From Mycolicibacterium novocastrense (GTDB lineage Bacteria; Actinomycetota; Actinomycetes; Mycobacteriales; Mycobacteriaceae), in contig NZ_BCTA01000026.1 of assembly GCF_001570485.1 (NCBI RefSeq), positions 300,124 to 364,123 of the forward strand: a DNA stretch of 64,000 nt, in the 5' to 3' direction. Under the pieces are notes generated by a model, which did not search any database, was not told the DNA's origin, and saw only the letters and a program-made list of their open reading frames with translations. The translations under genes were made by a program, and so were the position numbers. Every line of letters begins with the position of its first letter. Position 1 is the stretch's first letter. Positions 10,298 through 18,288 of the stretch are shown one piece after another.

Positions 10298-11578
10298 TCA
10301 CAGGACGGCGTTCACCGCGTCGGACCAGATTCCCGCCGCCTGGTCGATCTGCTCCGCGGTCACGACGAGCGCCGGGATGAACCTGACGACCTGCCCCCAG
10401 GCGCCGCAGGTCAGCAGCAGCAGGCCGCGCCGGGCGGCCTCCTGCTGTACGGCCAGGGCAGTCGCCCCATCGGGTCTGCCTGCGGCGTCGCGGAATTCGG
10501 CGCCGAGCATCAGGCCGAGACCGCGCACGTCGGTGATCGCGTCGAACTTGTCGGCCACGGTTCGCAACGCCTCGCGCAGCTGCGCCCCGCGTTCGGCGGC
10601 GTTGTCGACCAGTCGCTCGTCGGCGATCACGTCGAGGGTGGCCACGGCGGCCGCGCACGCCACCGCGTTGGCGCCGTACGTCCCGCCCTGCGAACCCGGC
10701 CACGCCCGCTCCATCAGCGCCGCAGGCGCCGCGATGCCCGACAGCGGGAAGCCCGACGCGAGGCCCTTGGCGGTGATCAGGATGTCGGCGCGTACGCCCG
10801 AATCGCCGAAGAAGTGCTGACTGCCCCAGAACCGGCCGGTGCGCCCGAAGCCGGTCTGCACCTCATCGACGACCAGCAGGATGCCGTGGGCGTCGGCGCG
10901 TTCGCGCAACCCGGCAAAGAACCGCTCGTTGGCGGGCACGTAGCCGCCCTCGCCGAGCACGGGTTCGACGAAGAACGCGGCGGTGTCGGCGGGTGCGCTG
11001 ATCGTCTGCAGGAGGTAATCCAGTTGGGCCAGTGCGAAATCGGTGGCCTGCTCGACCGGCCAGCCGAAGTGGCCGGGGTCCGGGAAAGGCGCCACGTGCA
11101 CCCCCGCCATCAACGGGGCGAAGCCCGAGCGGAATTTGGTGCCCGAGGTGGTCATCGAGGCCGCGGCGACGGTGCGGCCGTGGAAGCCTCCGTGGAAGAC
11201 GATGACGTTGGGGCGGGCGGTGGCCTGGCGGGAAAGCCGCAGCGCCGCTTCCACCGCTTCGCTTCCGGAGTTGGCGAAGAACAACCGGTCGAGCCCGGCC
11301 GGCAACACCTCTCCCAGCCGTTCCACCAGGGTGAGCAGCGGCCGGTGCATGACGGTCGTGTACTGGCCGTGGATCAGCGTGGCGACCTGGCGCTGCGCGG
11401 CCTCCACCACCCGTGGATGACAGTGTCCGGTGCTGGTCACCCCGATGCCCGCGGTGAAGTCGAGGTAGGGCCGGTCCTGCTCGTCGTAGAGCATCACCCC
11501 ATCGCCACGGGCGGCGACGACGCCGGTCGCCTGTTTGAGAATCGCGGAGAGCTGCGGGGCTTCAGAGGCCGGGTTCAT
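10298..11578 (-). CDS. Class III (omega/4-aminobutyrate-type) aminotransferase
   Basis: 426 residues from ATG 11578 (MNPASEAPQL); the frame is open further upstream but coding character stops there. PLP-dependent fold type I: YLDFTAGIGVTSTGHCHP near the N terminus, FANSGSEAVEAALRL, FHGGFHGRT, the cofactor Asp in LLVVDEVQTGFGRTG and the Schiff-base Lys in ITAKGLASGFPL. These enzymes transfer the terminal amino group of GABA, diaminobutyrate or similar amines, giving a semialdehyde. The divergent neighbour is a semialdehyde dehydrogenase, which fits the next step. A GATTGT-CA-ACAATC palindrome sits between their starts. Confidence 0.9.
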   Translation of the reverse strand: MNPASEAPQLSAILKQATGVVAARGDGVMLYDEQDRPYLDFTAGIGVTSTGHCHPRVVEAAQRQVATLIHGQYTTVMHRPLLTLVERLGEVLPAGLDRLFFANSGSEAVEAALRLSRQATARPNVIVFHGGFHGRTVAAASMTTSGTKFRSGFAPLMAGVHVAPFPDPGHFGWPVEQATDFALAQLDYLLQTISAPADTAAFFVEPVLGEGGYVPANERFFAGLRERADAHGILLVVDEVQTGFGRTGRFWGSQHFFGDSGVRADILITAKGLASGFPLSGIAAPAALMERAWPGSQGGTYGANAVACAAAVATLDVIADERLVDNAAERGAQLREALRTVADKFDAITDVRGLGLMLGAEFRDAAGRPDGATALAVQQEAARRGLLLLTCGAWGQVVRFIPALVVTAEQIDQAAGIWSDAVNAVL

Positions 11579-11604
11579 GCCATGATCGTCAGCGGTGCGC
11601 TGTA

Positions 11605-11618
11605 GATTGTCAACAATC
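11605..11618. promoter_or_regulatory. Palindromic operator 1 (GATTGT-CA-ACAATC)
   Basis: Perfect 6-bp arms around a 2-bp centre, between the divergent aminotransferase (start 11578) and aldehyde dehydrogenase (start 11637) genes. The same arms recur at 15306-15319 and, as ATTGTCGACAAT, at 14496-14507. GntR/FadR-family regulators bind short palindromes of this kind, and a gntR gene lies inside the island. Confidence 0.75.
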
Positions 11619-11636
11619 CGACCAGAGGAGGCGTGG

Positions 11637-13097
11637 GTGGATCGCGAGCGGCACGTGATCGAGGCGGTGGACAAGCGACTCTTCGTCGACGGCAAGTGGA
11701 TCGACGCCAGCCAACGGCGCACTTTCGACGTCATCGACCCGGCGACGGGGCGGACGCTGTGCGCGGTCGCCGACGCCACCCCCGCTGACGCGCGCACCGC
11801 ACTCGATGCGGCGGTCGCGGCCCAGCGCGAGTTCGCGGCGACACCGCCGCGGGCCCGCGCCGACATGTTGATGGCCGCATTCGAATTGCTGCACGCGCGC
11901 GTCGACGACCTCGCGCTGTTGATGACACTGGAGATGGGCAAACCTCTCGCCGAGGCGCGCGGCGAAATCGCCTATGCCGCAGAGTTCTTCCGTCATTTCG
12001 CCGAGGAGGCCACCCGAATCGACGGCGGCTATCAGACCGCACCCGCCGGTGGTGCCCGCTTCCTCATCACCCGCCAGCCCGTCGGGCCCTGTCTGCTGAT
12101 CACCCCGTGGAACTTTCCGATGGCGATGGGCACCCGCAAGCTGGGACCCGCGATCGCCGCCGGGTGCACCAGCGTGGTCAAACCGGCGCACCAGACGCCG
12201 CTGACGATGTTGGCGCTGATGGGAATCCTCGACGAGGCGGGTGTGCCCGCCGGCGCCGTCAACTGCATCACCGCGATGGACGCCAACGCGGTCATGGAAC
12301 CGCTCATCCGCTCGGGACTCGCGCGCAAGCTGTCGTTCACCGGGTCGACCCGGGTGGGCCGGATCCTGCTCGAGCAGTGCGCGGACAAGGTGTTGCGGAC
12401 CTCGATGGAACTCGGCGGCAACGCCCCGTTTATCGTGTTCGCCGACGCCGATCTCGACGAGGCGGTCGACGGGGCGATGGCCGCCAAGATGCGCAACATG
12501 GGAGAGGCGTGCACGGCGGCGAACCGAATCTTCGTGCACACCTCGGTGATCGACGAGTTCGGACGCCGGTTGGCCGAGCGAATGGCGGCCTTGACTGTGG
12601 GCCGGGGCACCGAGGACGGCGTCAACGTCGGTCCGCTGGTCGACTCCGCGGCACTGCACAAGGTGCAGGCTCTGGTCGACGACGCGGTCGGTCGCGGCGC
12701 GCGCGTGTTGACGGGCGGTGCGGCGGTCTCGGGCGACGGTTACTTCTACTCGCCGACCGTGCTGACCGGTGTGCCACGCGACGCGCGGATGTCGGGCGAG
12801 GAGATCTTCGGGCCGGTCGCGCCGCTGACCCCGTTCGAGACCGAGGACGACGTCGTCGCCGCGGCCAACGACACCGAATACGGTTTGGTGGCTTACGTTT
12901 TCACCAATGATCTGCGCCGGGCCCTGCGGGTCGCCGAAGCGCTGGAGACCGGCATGGTGGGGTTGAACCAGGGCATCGTGTCCAACCCCGCGGCACCGTT
13001 CGGCGGGGTCAAACAATCCGGGCTCGGCCGCGAAGGCGGTTCGGTGGGCATCGACGAGTTCCTGGAAACCAAGTACGTCGGCATCGCCCTCGCGTGA
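11637..13097 (+). CDS. NAD(P)-dependent aldehyde dehydrogenase, succinate-semialdehyde type
   Basis: 486 residues from GTG 11637, preceded by GAGGAGG at 11625-11631 with 5-nt spacing. Family motifs are the PWNFPMAMGTRKLGPAIAAG cofactor entry, FTGSTRVGR, the catalytic Glu in MELGGNAPF, the nucleophile Cys in GEACTAANR and EEIFGPVAPL near the C terminus. Closest by eye to succinate/glutarate-semialdehyde dehydrogenases. It would oxidise the semialdehyde made by the divergent aminotransferase to a dicarboxylic acid that enters the TCA cycle. Its stop is 3 bp from the stop of the convergent gntR gene. Confidence 0.9.
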   Translation: MDRERHVIEAVDKRLFVDGKWIDASQRRTFDVIDPATGRTLCAVADATPADARTALDAAVAAQREFAATPPRARADMLMAAFELLHARVDDLALLMTLEMGKPLAEARGEIAYAAEFFRHFAEEATRIDGGYQTAPAGGARFLITRQPVGPCLLITPWNFPMAMGTRKLGPAIAAGCTSVVKPAHQTPLTMLALMGILDEAGVPAGAVNCITAMDANAVMEPLIRSGLARKLSFTGSTRVGRILLEQCADKVLRTSMELGGNAPFIVFADADLDEAVDGAMAAKMRNMGEACTAANRIFVHTSVIDEFGRRLAERMAALTVGRGTEDGVNVGPLVDSAALHKVQALVDDAVGRGARVLTGGAAVSGDGYFYSPTVLTGVPRDARMSGEEIFGPVAPLTPFETEDDVVAAANDTEYGLVAYVFTNDLRRALRVAEALETGMVGLNQGIVSNPAAPFGGVKQSGLGREGGSVGIDEFLETKYVGIALA

Positions 13098-13100
13098 GGT

Positions 13101-13760
13101 TCAGGCGCCGCGCGACACCCGCTCGACCAGCCGGTCGACCGCGTCCTCCATATGAGCGATCAGCAGCTTGTCCGACAGCTGCACATCACCGGCCCTGATC
13201 GCGCTGGCCAACGCATGGTGTTCGACGACCCGGTCGTTGGGGTTGTCGTAGGTGTCGGCCAGCGCGTGCACACACATCCGCGTCTCCACGAGATACGTCT
13301 GGTGCATCCGCGACAGCCGCTCGCTGCCCGCGAGTTCGACAAGGAGTTCGTGGAACCGGATGTCGGCCTCGCTGCCCTCCTCGACGTCGGTGGCCGCGGC
13401 CATCTCCTCGACGATCGCCAGCAGCTCGTCGCCTGCGGTCACGTAGTCGCCCTGCAGAATCCGTCGGGTAGCGGCGCGTTCGATGGCCTCGCGCGCGAGG
13501 TACATGTCGGAGGCCACCTCGGGCGTCATGTCGATCACGAACACCCCGCGGTTGCGGATCGCGATCAGCAGACCCTCCTGGGTCAGCCGCTGCATCCCCT
13601 CGCGCAGTGGTCCGCGGCTGACACCCAGTCTGCGGGCCAGGTCGGCCTCGATCAGCTGGGTGCCCGGGGCCAGCTCGCCGTGCGCGATCGCCTGCCGGAG
13701 CTTGTCGGCGACGATGCTCGGCGTGGACTCCTGCTCCACCGGCGCGAGGAACCCGGTCAC
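13101..13760 (-). CDS. GntR-family regulator (FCD-type), likely controller of the catabolic island
   Basis: 219 residues. I chose GTG 13760 because it overlaps the upstream racemase stop as GTGA and has GAGGAG five bases ahead; GTG 13766 would start inside that ribosome binding site. N-terminal winged helix: IVADKLRQAIAHGELAPGTQ, then ARRLGVSRGPLREGMQRL and NRGVFVID. The C-terminal all-helical FCD domain spans ~85-215, with metal or ligand residues in DIRFHELL and HHALASAI. The three GATTGT-N2-ACAAT palindromes at the island's promoters are its likely operators, so it probably acts as a substrate-lifted repressor that also controls itself through the racemase operon. Confidence 0.9.
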   Translation of the reverse strand: MTGFLAPVEQESTPSIVADKLRQAIAHGELAPGTQLIEADLARRLGVSRGPLREGMQRLTQEGLLIAIRNRGVFVIDMTPEVASDMYLAREAIERAATRRILQGDYVTAGDELLAIVEEMAAATDVEEGSEADIRFHELLVELAGSERLSRMHQTYLVETRMCVHALADTYDNPNDRVVEHHALASAIRAGDVQLSDKLLIAHMEDAVDRLVERVSRGA

Positions 13761-14476
13761 CGGCACTCCTCGAACAGCCGGCCCAGGCCCGCGAGCGCGG
13801 GCACGGTTCCGGCGAGTTGCAGGCCCTTCCACACCGTCACCTGGTTGGCGGTCAGCACCGGTTTGCCGACCGCGGCTTCGAGGCGGTCAACGATAGCCAG
13901 GGTGTGCATCGCGGTGTCGGGAACCAATACCGCCTCCGCGTCAGGGTGATCGGCCGCGGTGACCATCTGCTCCACCCGCTGCGGCTTCAGCGTCCCGACT
14001 TCTGCGGCGGTGATGATGCCTTGGCTGCCCATCGCCACCACCTCGATGCCGTCGGCGGCCAGGAACCGCACGAAGTGCTCGGCGACGTCGTGCGGGTACG
14101 ACGCGGCCACGGCGACGCGCCGGATGCCGAGGTGGCGCAGCGCGTCGACGAACGCGATCGAGGTCGATGACGCCGGAACACCTGCAGCCGCAGCGACTTT
14201 CGCGGCCTGTTGGCGCGCGCCCTCGGGACCGAACACGAAGCTTCCCGACGTGCACGCCCACATCACCGCCTGCGGGCGCGCCTCGGCGAGCCGGCGCACA
14301 CCGTCGGCCAGTCGCTCGTGGCCACCGAGATCCAGCAGCGCGTCGACCCGGTGCGCGTCCTCCCCGACCGATGTGATGACCACGGGCAGACGCAGCTCAC
14401 CGTCGATCCTGCCCTCGAGGGCGGGGAAGTCGTCCTCGGCGCTGTGCCCCGGATAGAGCAGTCCTACGGTCGCCAT
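13757..14476 (-). CDS. Asp/Glu-racemase-superfamily protein lacking the second catalytic Cys
   Basis: 239 residues from ATG 14476 (MATVGLLYPGHSAEDDFP). Maleate isomerase/arylmalonate decarboxylase/hydantoin racemase superfamily. The first active-site cysteine is present in WACTSGSF. The position of the second reads VPDTAMHTL, where the upstream paralogue has ISCTNLPTY, so Cys is replaced by Asp. Two-base racemases and maleate isomerases need both cysteines, so this copy may be a decarboxylase-like or lyase-like enzyme or a non-catalytic partner. The operator ATTGTCGACAAT lies 20 bp upstream of its start. It overlaps gntR by 4 bp. Confidence 0.85.
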   Translation of the reverse strand: MATVGLLYPGHSAEDDFPALEGRIDGELRLPVVITSVGEDAHRVDALLDLGGHERLADGVRRLAEARPQAVMWACTSGSFVFGPEGARQQAAKVAAAAGVPASSTSIAFVDALRHLGIRRVAVAASYPHDVAEHFVRFLAADGIEVVAMGSQGIITAAEVGTLKPQRVEQMVTAADHPDAEAVLVPDTAMHTLAIVDRLEAAVGKPVLTANQVTVWKGLQLAGTVPALAGLGRLFEECR

Positions 14477-14495
14477 GACGCCCCTTCGATCGCAG

Positions 14496-14507
14496 ATTGT
14501 CGACAAT
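14496..14507. promoter_or_regulatory. Palindromic operator 2 (ATTGTCGACAAT)
   Basis: A perfect 12-bp palindrome in the 54-bp gap between the two racemase-superfamily genes, 20 bp upstream of the second gene's ATG on the minus strand. It carries the same ATTGT/ACAAT arms as the other two sites and could place a regulated promoter directly in front of the racemase-gntR pair. Confidence 0.75.
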
Positions 14508-14530
14508 GCTAACAACCGGCCCGTAGCCGA

Positions 14531-15268
14531 CTACGCCTCGAACAGGCGTTGTCCCGGTCCCACCGCTTTGCGCCCGGCCACCCGCAGCGCCGCCCACATG
14601 GTCACCTGGTTGGCCGATACCACCGGCTTCTGCAGCTCGGCCTCGAGTTCGGCGATCAGGTCGTAGGTGGGCAGGTTCGTACAACTGATGACGATGGCCT
14701 CGGCATCCTCGACGTCGGTGGCGCGGACCAGCTCGGCGGTCCGCGAGTACGGCACCGACCAGATCTGCGACGTCAGCCCCAGTCCCGAGGTGGCCACGAC
14801 TTCGATGCCGGCCTCCATGAGGTAGCTCGTCAAGCCGATCGTCAGGTCCGAGGTGTAGGGGGTGACGGTTGCGACGCGTCCGACGCCTAGGTGTCGCAGC
14901 GCCTCGAGCATCGAGCCGCTGGTGGTCACGGCAGCCGGGGCCCCGGCCGCCCGCATCGCCGCGACCAGCGCGGCCTCCCCGGCCATGCCCTTGACGAAGC
15001 TGCCCGCTGTGCACGCGTACGCGGTGACGATCGGAGAGACGGCCAGCACGTTCGCCGCGCCGGCGATCACGTGTTCGGGGTCGGATATGTGCACCGCCAT
15101 GTCGACGGTCACCGGCAAGGGGGCATATCTGAGCCGGGTCACGTACAGGCTGACGTCGTCGGGCACCCAACGCCACAGTTCCCGGTCGAGCGCGAAGTCA
15201 TATGGTGTGACGACGCCTATGCCTACCTGCTGCAATGGTGGGGGCGGCGCCAATTCCCCGATCCTCAT
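14531..15268 (-). CDS. Asp/Glu-racemase-superfamily enzyme (maleate isomerase-like), both Cys present
   Basis: 245 residues from ATG 15268 (MRIGELAPPPPLQQ). An in-frame earlier start at 15295 would overlap the promoter palindrome area less well. Two catalytic cysteines are visible, YACTAGSF and VISCTNLPTY, spaced as in maleate cis-trans isomerases and aspartate/hydantoin racemases. It shares ALRHLGVGRVA and VSANQVTMWAALR with the paralogue downstream, so the two arose by duplication. Probable role: isomerise or racemise an intermediate of the island's substrate. EutA of ectoine-degradation clusters belongs to the same superfamily, but the rest of that pathway is absent here. Confidence 0.88.
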   Translation of the reverse strand: MRIGELAPPPPLQQVGIGVVTPYDFALDRELWRWVPDDVSLYVTRLRYAPLPVTVDMAVHISDPEHVIAGAANVLAVSPIVTAYACTAGSFVKGMAGEAALVAAMRAAGAPAAVTTSGSMLEALRHLGVGRVATVTPYTSDLTIGLTSYLMEAGIEVVATSGLGLTSQIWSVPYSRTAELVRATDVEDAEAIVISCTNLPTYDLIAELEAELQKPVVSANQVTMWAALRVAGRKAVGPGQRLFEA

Positions 15269-15305
15269 TTGCACAGTGTGAGGCCAGATGACCAAACCGG
15301 CAACA

Positions 15306-15319
15306 GATTGTTGACAATC
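15306..15319. promoter_or_regulatory. Palindromic operator 3 (GATTGT-TG-ACAATC)
   Basis: Exact 6-bp arms around TG, in the 77-bp gap between the divergent racemase-like gene (start 15268) and the D-2-hydroxyacid dehydrogenase gene (start 15346). Same sequence as operator 1 read on the opposite strand. Confidence 0.75.
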
Positions 15320-15345
15320 CTACGGCGTGTCCCTAGCCTCGGGAC

Positions 15346-16374
15346 GTGCCAGGCCCCCGCGAGAGCGTGCAGATTGATACGTCGTCGCAGGTCAGAGGCG
15401 ATTCCGCGCGGCCGGTCGTCGCCGTCCTGTGCAAGCAGCCCGCCGACCGCCCATCGGGTCTCGACGGGCTCGACGTCGACTTCCGCTACTGCACCGCCGA
15501 GGACCTCGCGTCGGCCGTCCGCGGTGCCCGCGCGCTGTTGCTGTGGGACTTCTTCTCGACCGCGGTTCGCGACGTATGGAGCGAAGCCACGGGACTCGAA
15601 TGGATCCACGTCACCGCGGCCGGCGTCGACACCCTGCTCTTCGACGAACTCCGCGACTCCGACGTGGTGGTGACCAATGCCCGCGGCGTGTTCGACCGCC
15701 CGATCGCCGAGTACGTGCTGGGCGCGGTGCTCGCCCACGCCAAGGACGGCCGCACCAGCTTCGCCCTGCAACGCGAGCATCGGTGGCAACACCGCGAGAC
15801 TCGGGCCATCGCCGGTGCCCGTGCGCTCGTCGTCGGCACCGGCAGCATCGGCCGGGAGATCGCGCGACTGCTGAGGGTGGTGGGCATGCAGGTGCGCGGG
15901 GCGGGTCGGGTGGCCAGGGCGGACGACCCCGACTTCGGCGACGTGGTCGCCAGCGCCGACCTGGCCGATGAGGTCGGCTGGTGCGACCACCTGGTGCTCG
16001 CTGCGCCGCTGACGAACTCGACGCGCGGCCTGGTGGACGCCTCGGTGCTGTCGGCGATGAAGCCCGACGCACATCTGGTCAACATCGGGCGCGGACCGCT
16101 TGTCGACGAGTCAGCGTTGCTTGCGGCGTTGCGCGACAACCGGATTGGCGGTGCGACGCTGGACGTCTTCGACACCGAACCGCTGCCGCCGGACCATCCG
16201 CTGTGGGACGCTCCCAACGTGACGATCACCGCGCACATGGCCGGCGACGTCGTGGGGTGGCGCGAGACGCTGACCGAGCAGTTCGCCGACAACGCGCGGC
16301 GCTGGCTGGCGGGGGAGCCGTTGGTGAACGTGGTGGACAAAGAGCTCGGCTACATTCCGGGGGCCTCGCGATGA
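15346..16374 (+). CDS. D-2-hydroxyacid dehydrogenase, NAD(P)-dependent
   Basis: 342 residues, GTG start. Rossmann signature LVVGTGSIGREIARLLRVVG followed by the later family blocks HLVNIGRGPLVDESALLAAL and LDVFDTEPLPPDHPLW. The catalytic Arg/Glu are present, but the family His is replaced in ITAHMAGDV, where canonical enzymes read TPHxxG; its His occurs one position early, so the active-site geometry deserves a check. It should interconvert a 2-hydroxyacid and a 2-ketoacid. First gene of a three-gene run with the amidase and DUF3830 gene (each overlapping by 4 bp), driven from operator 3. Confidence 0.88.
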   Translation: MPGPRESVQIDTSSQVRGDSARPVVAVLCKQPADRPSGLDGLDVDFRYCTAEDLASAVRGARALLLWDFFSTAVRDVWSEATGLEWIHVTAAGVDTLLFDELRDSDVVVTNARGVFDRPIAEYVLGAVLAHAKDGRTSFALQREHRWQHRETRAIAGARALVVGTGSIGREIARLLRVVGMQVRGAGRVARADDPDFGDVVASADLADEVGWCDHLVLAAPLTNSTRGLVDASVLSAMKPDAHLVNIGRGPLVDESALLAALRDNRIGGATLDVFDTEPLPPDHPLWDAPNVTITAHMAGDVVGWRETLTEQFADNARRWLAGEPLVNVVDKELGYIPGASR

Positions 16375-17774
16375 TCCCGACCGCCGCCGAACTGGTCCGG
16401 GGCTACCGCGACAAGACCATCTCCCCGGTCGAGGCCACCCAGGAGGCGCTGGCCGCGATCGACGCCTACAACGGTGCGGTCAACGCCTACGTGCTCGTCG
16501 ACCCCCAGGGGGCGCTGGCCGCGGCGCGAGCTTCGGAGGCGCGCTGGCACGCCGGGCAGCCGCTCGGGCCCGGAGACGGGGTGCCGACATCGATCAAGGA
16601 CGCGCTGTGGACGAAGGGATGGCCGACGCTGCGGGGCAGTTGGCTGATCGACGAGCCCGGGCCGTGGGACGAGGATGCGCCCTGCACGGCGCGGCTTCGC
16701 GAGACCGGAGCCGTACTGCTCGGCAAGACCACGACACCGGAGTACTCGTGGAAAGGCGTCACCGATTCACCGCGCTTCGGTGTGACTGGAAATCCCTGGG
16801 ACCCCACCAAGACCGCGGGCGGCTCGAGCGGCGGCAGCGCCGCGGCGGTCGGCCTGGGCATGGGCGTGTGGTCGGTGGGCACCGACGCGGGGGGATCGGT
16901 GCGGATCCCGGCTGGGTTCACCGGAACCGTCGCGCTCAAGCCCACCTACGGGCTGATACCGCACTATCCACCGAGCCCGTTCGGCACGCTGGCTCACCCC
17001 GGCCCGATGACGAGAACCGTCGTCGACACCGCCGCGCTGATGGACGTGATCACCGGTTTCGATGCCCGGGACTGGTCGGCGATGCCCACACCCCGTGAGT
17101 CGTTCTTGACCGGACTCGACGACGGCATCGCCGGCCTGCGGGTGGCGTTCTCCCCGAGGCTGGGCTACGTGCGCAACGATCCGGAGGTCGATGCGGCCGT
17201 GCGCGCCGCGGTGACGGTGCTGTCCGATGCGGGTGCCCGGGTCGAGGAGGTCGACCCCGGGTTCGCCGATCCGATCGAGGCCTTCCACGTCCTGTGGTTC
17301 GCGGGTGCGGCAAAGGTGTTGGAGGCCTACGGCGAAGCGGTCGACGACCGGGTCGACGCGGGGTTGCGCCGGATCGCTGCGGTGGGGGCGTCGTTCTCCG
17401 CGTCGGACTACCTCGACGCGACGGCCGTGCGCATGCACCTGGGGCAGGCGATGGGCCGGTTCCATGAAACCTACGACGTTTTGGTCACCCCGACGCTTCC
17501 GCTACCGGCGTTCAGCGTCGGTCGCGACGTACCCGATGGCTGGCGGTCGCATTACTGGGCGAGTTGGACGCCATATACGTACCCGTTCAACATGACTCAG
17601 CAGCCCGCGTTGAGCGTGCCGTGCGGATTCACCGCGGCAGGCCTGCCGATCGGGCTGCAGATCGTCGGCCCCCGGCACGCCGATGCGTTGGTGTTGCGGG
17701 TGGGCCGTGCCCACGAAATGGCCACCGACTGGCACCGGCGCACACCGGCGTTGACAACACAAGGAGTTCGATGA
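16371..17774 (+). CDS. Amidase, amidase-signature family
   Basis: 467 residues from ATG 16371, which overlaps the dehydrogenase stop (ATGA). The Ser-cisSer-Lys triad is in place: Lys in PTSIKDALWTKG, and GGSSGGSAAAVGLGMG with TDAGGSVRIPAGFTG for the two serines. Length is usual for the family. It should hydrolyse a carboxamide, lactam or N-carbamoyl compound in the cytoplasm, releasing ammonia or an amine. With the aminotransferase and semialdehyde dehydrogenase this suggests breakdown of a nitrogen-containing acid. The stop overlaps the DUF3830 start (ATGA). The frame is also open upstream through the dehydrogenase gene, but that part is a shadow. Confidence 0.92.
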   Translation: MIPTAAELVRGYRDKTISPVEATQEALAAIDAYNGAVNAYVLVDPQGALAAARASEARWHAGQPLGPGDGVPTSIKDALWTKGWPTLRGSWLIDEPGPWDEDAPCTARLRETGAVLLGKTTTPEYSWKGVTDSPRFGVTGNPWDPTKTAGGSSGGSAAAVGLGMGVWSVGTDAGGSVRIPAGFTGTVALKPTYGLIPHYPPSPFGTLAHPGPMTRTVVDTAALMDVITGFDARDWSAMPTPRESFLTGLDDGIAGLRVAFSPRLGYVRNDPEVDAAVRAAVTVLSDAGARVEEVDPGFADPIEAFHVLWFAGAAKVLEAYGEAVDDRVDAGLRRIAAVGASFSASDYLDATAVRMHLGQAMGRFHETYDVLVTPTLPLPAFSVGRDVPDGWRSHYWASWTPYTYPFNMTQQPALSVPCGFTAAGLPIGLQIVGPRHADALVLRVGRAHEMATDWHRRTPALTTQGVR

Positions 17775-18277
17775 GCAGGCTGATCACCGTGTCCCTCGAC
17801 AAGCGCGGCGTCAGCTGCGTTGCCCGCATGCTCGACGATGCGGCGCCTCGCACCTGCGCGGCGGTGTGGGACGCGCTGCCACTTTCCTCACAGGTGTTCC
17901 ACGGCAAGTACGCCCGCAACGAGATCTACACGCTGCTACCGGAATTCGCGGCGAAAAACCCCGGCAGGGAGAACACCACGGTGACGCCGATCCCCGGTGA
18001 TCTGTGCTGGTTCTCCTTCGACTCCGATCAACTGGGCAACCCCGCCTACGGCTACGAGAACACCACCGGCACCGGGACCACCGGAGCCATCGTCGACCTG
18101 GCGTTGTTCTACGGGCGCAACAACCTGCTGATCAACGGTGACCAGGGCTGGGTTCCGGGCAACGTGTTCGGCGCGGTCATCGAAGGGCTCGAGGAGATGG
18201 CCGAGGCCTGCCAGGACCTGTGGATGGGTGGCGTGCGCGGTGAAACCCTGAGTTTTCAACGCGCGACGCAGGATTGA
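17771..18277 (+). CDS. DUF3830 family protein
   Basis: 168 residues, ATG 17771. I recognise DUF3830 from the opening VSLDKRGVSCVARMLDDAAP, the FHGKYARNEIYTLLP block and the closing GNVFGAVIEGLEEMAEAC. The family has a cyclophilin-like fold and no assigned activity. From memory it usually sits beside amidases, Asp/Glu racemases and GntR regulators, exactly the company here. The 4-bp overlap with the amidase indicates co-translation, so it is probably an enzyme or accessory subunit of the same pathway. Confidence 0.82.
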   Translation: MSRLITVSLDKRGVSCVARMLDDAAPRTCAAVWDALPLSSQVFHGKYARNEIYTLLPEFAAKNPGRENTTVTPIPGDLCWFSFDSDQLGNPAYGYENTTGTGTTGAIVDLALFYGRNNLLINGDQGWVPGNVFGAVIEGLEEMAEACQDLWMGGVRGETLSFQRATQD

Positions 18278-18288
18278 CGCCCCAGCGG

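Noticed and set aside
11579..11941. N-terminal extension of the aminotransferase frame
   Set aside because: It overlaps the aldehyde dehydrogenase gene and the promoter palindrome; Ser/Arg-rich text without homology to the family.
15981..16370. Upstream extension of the amidase frame through the dehydrogenase gene
   Set aside because: The extension lies inside the real dehydrogenase frame, and the ATGA overlap at 16371 gives a natural start.
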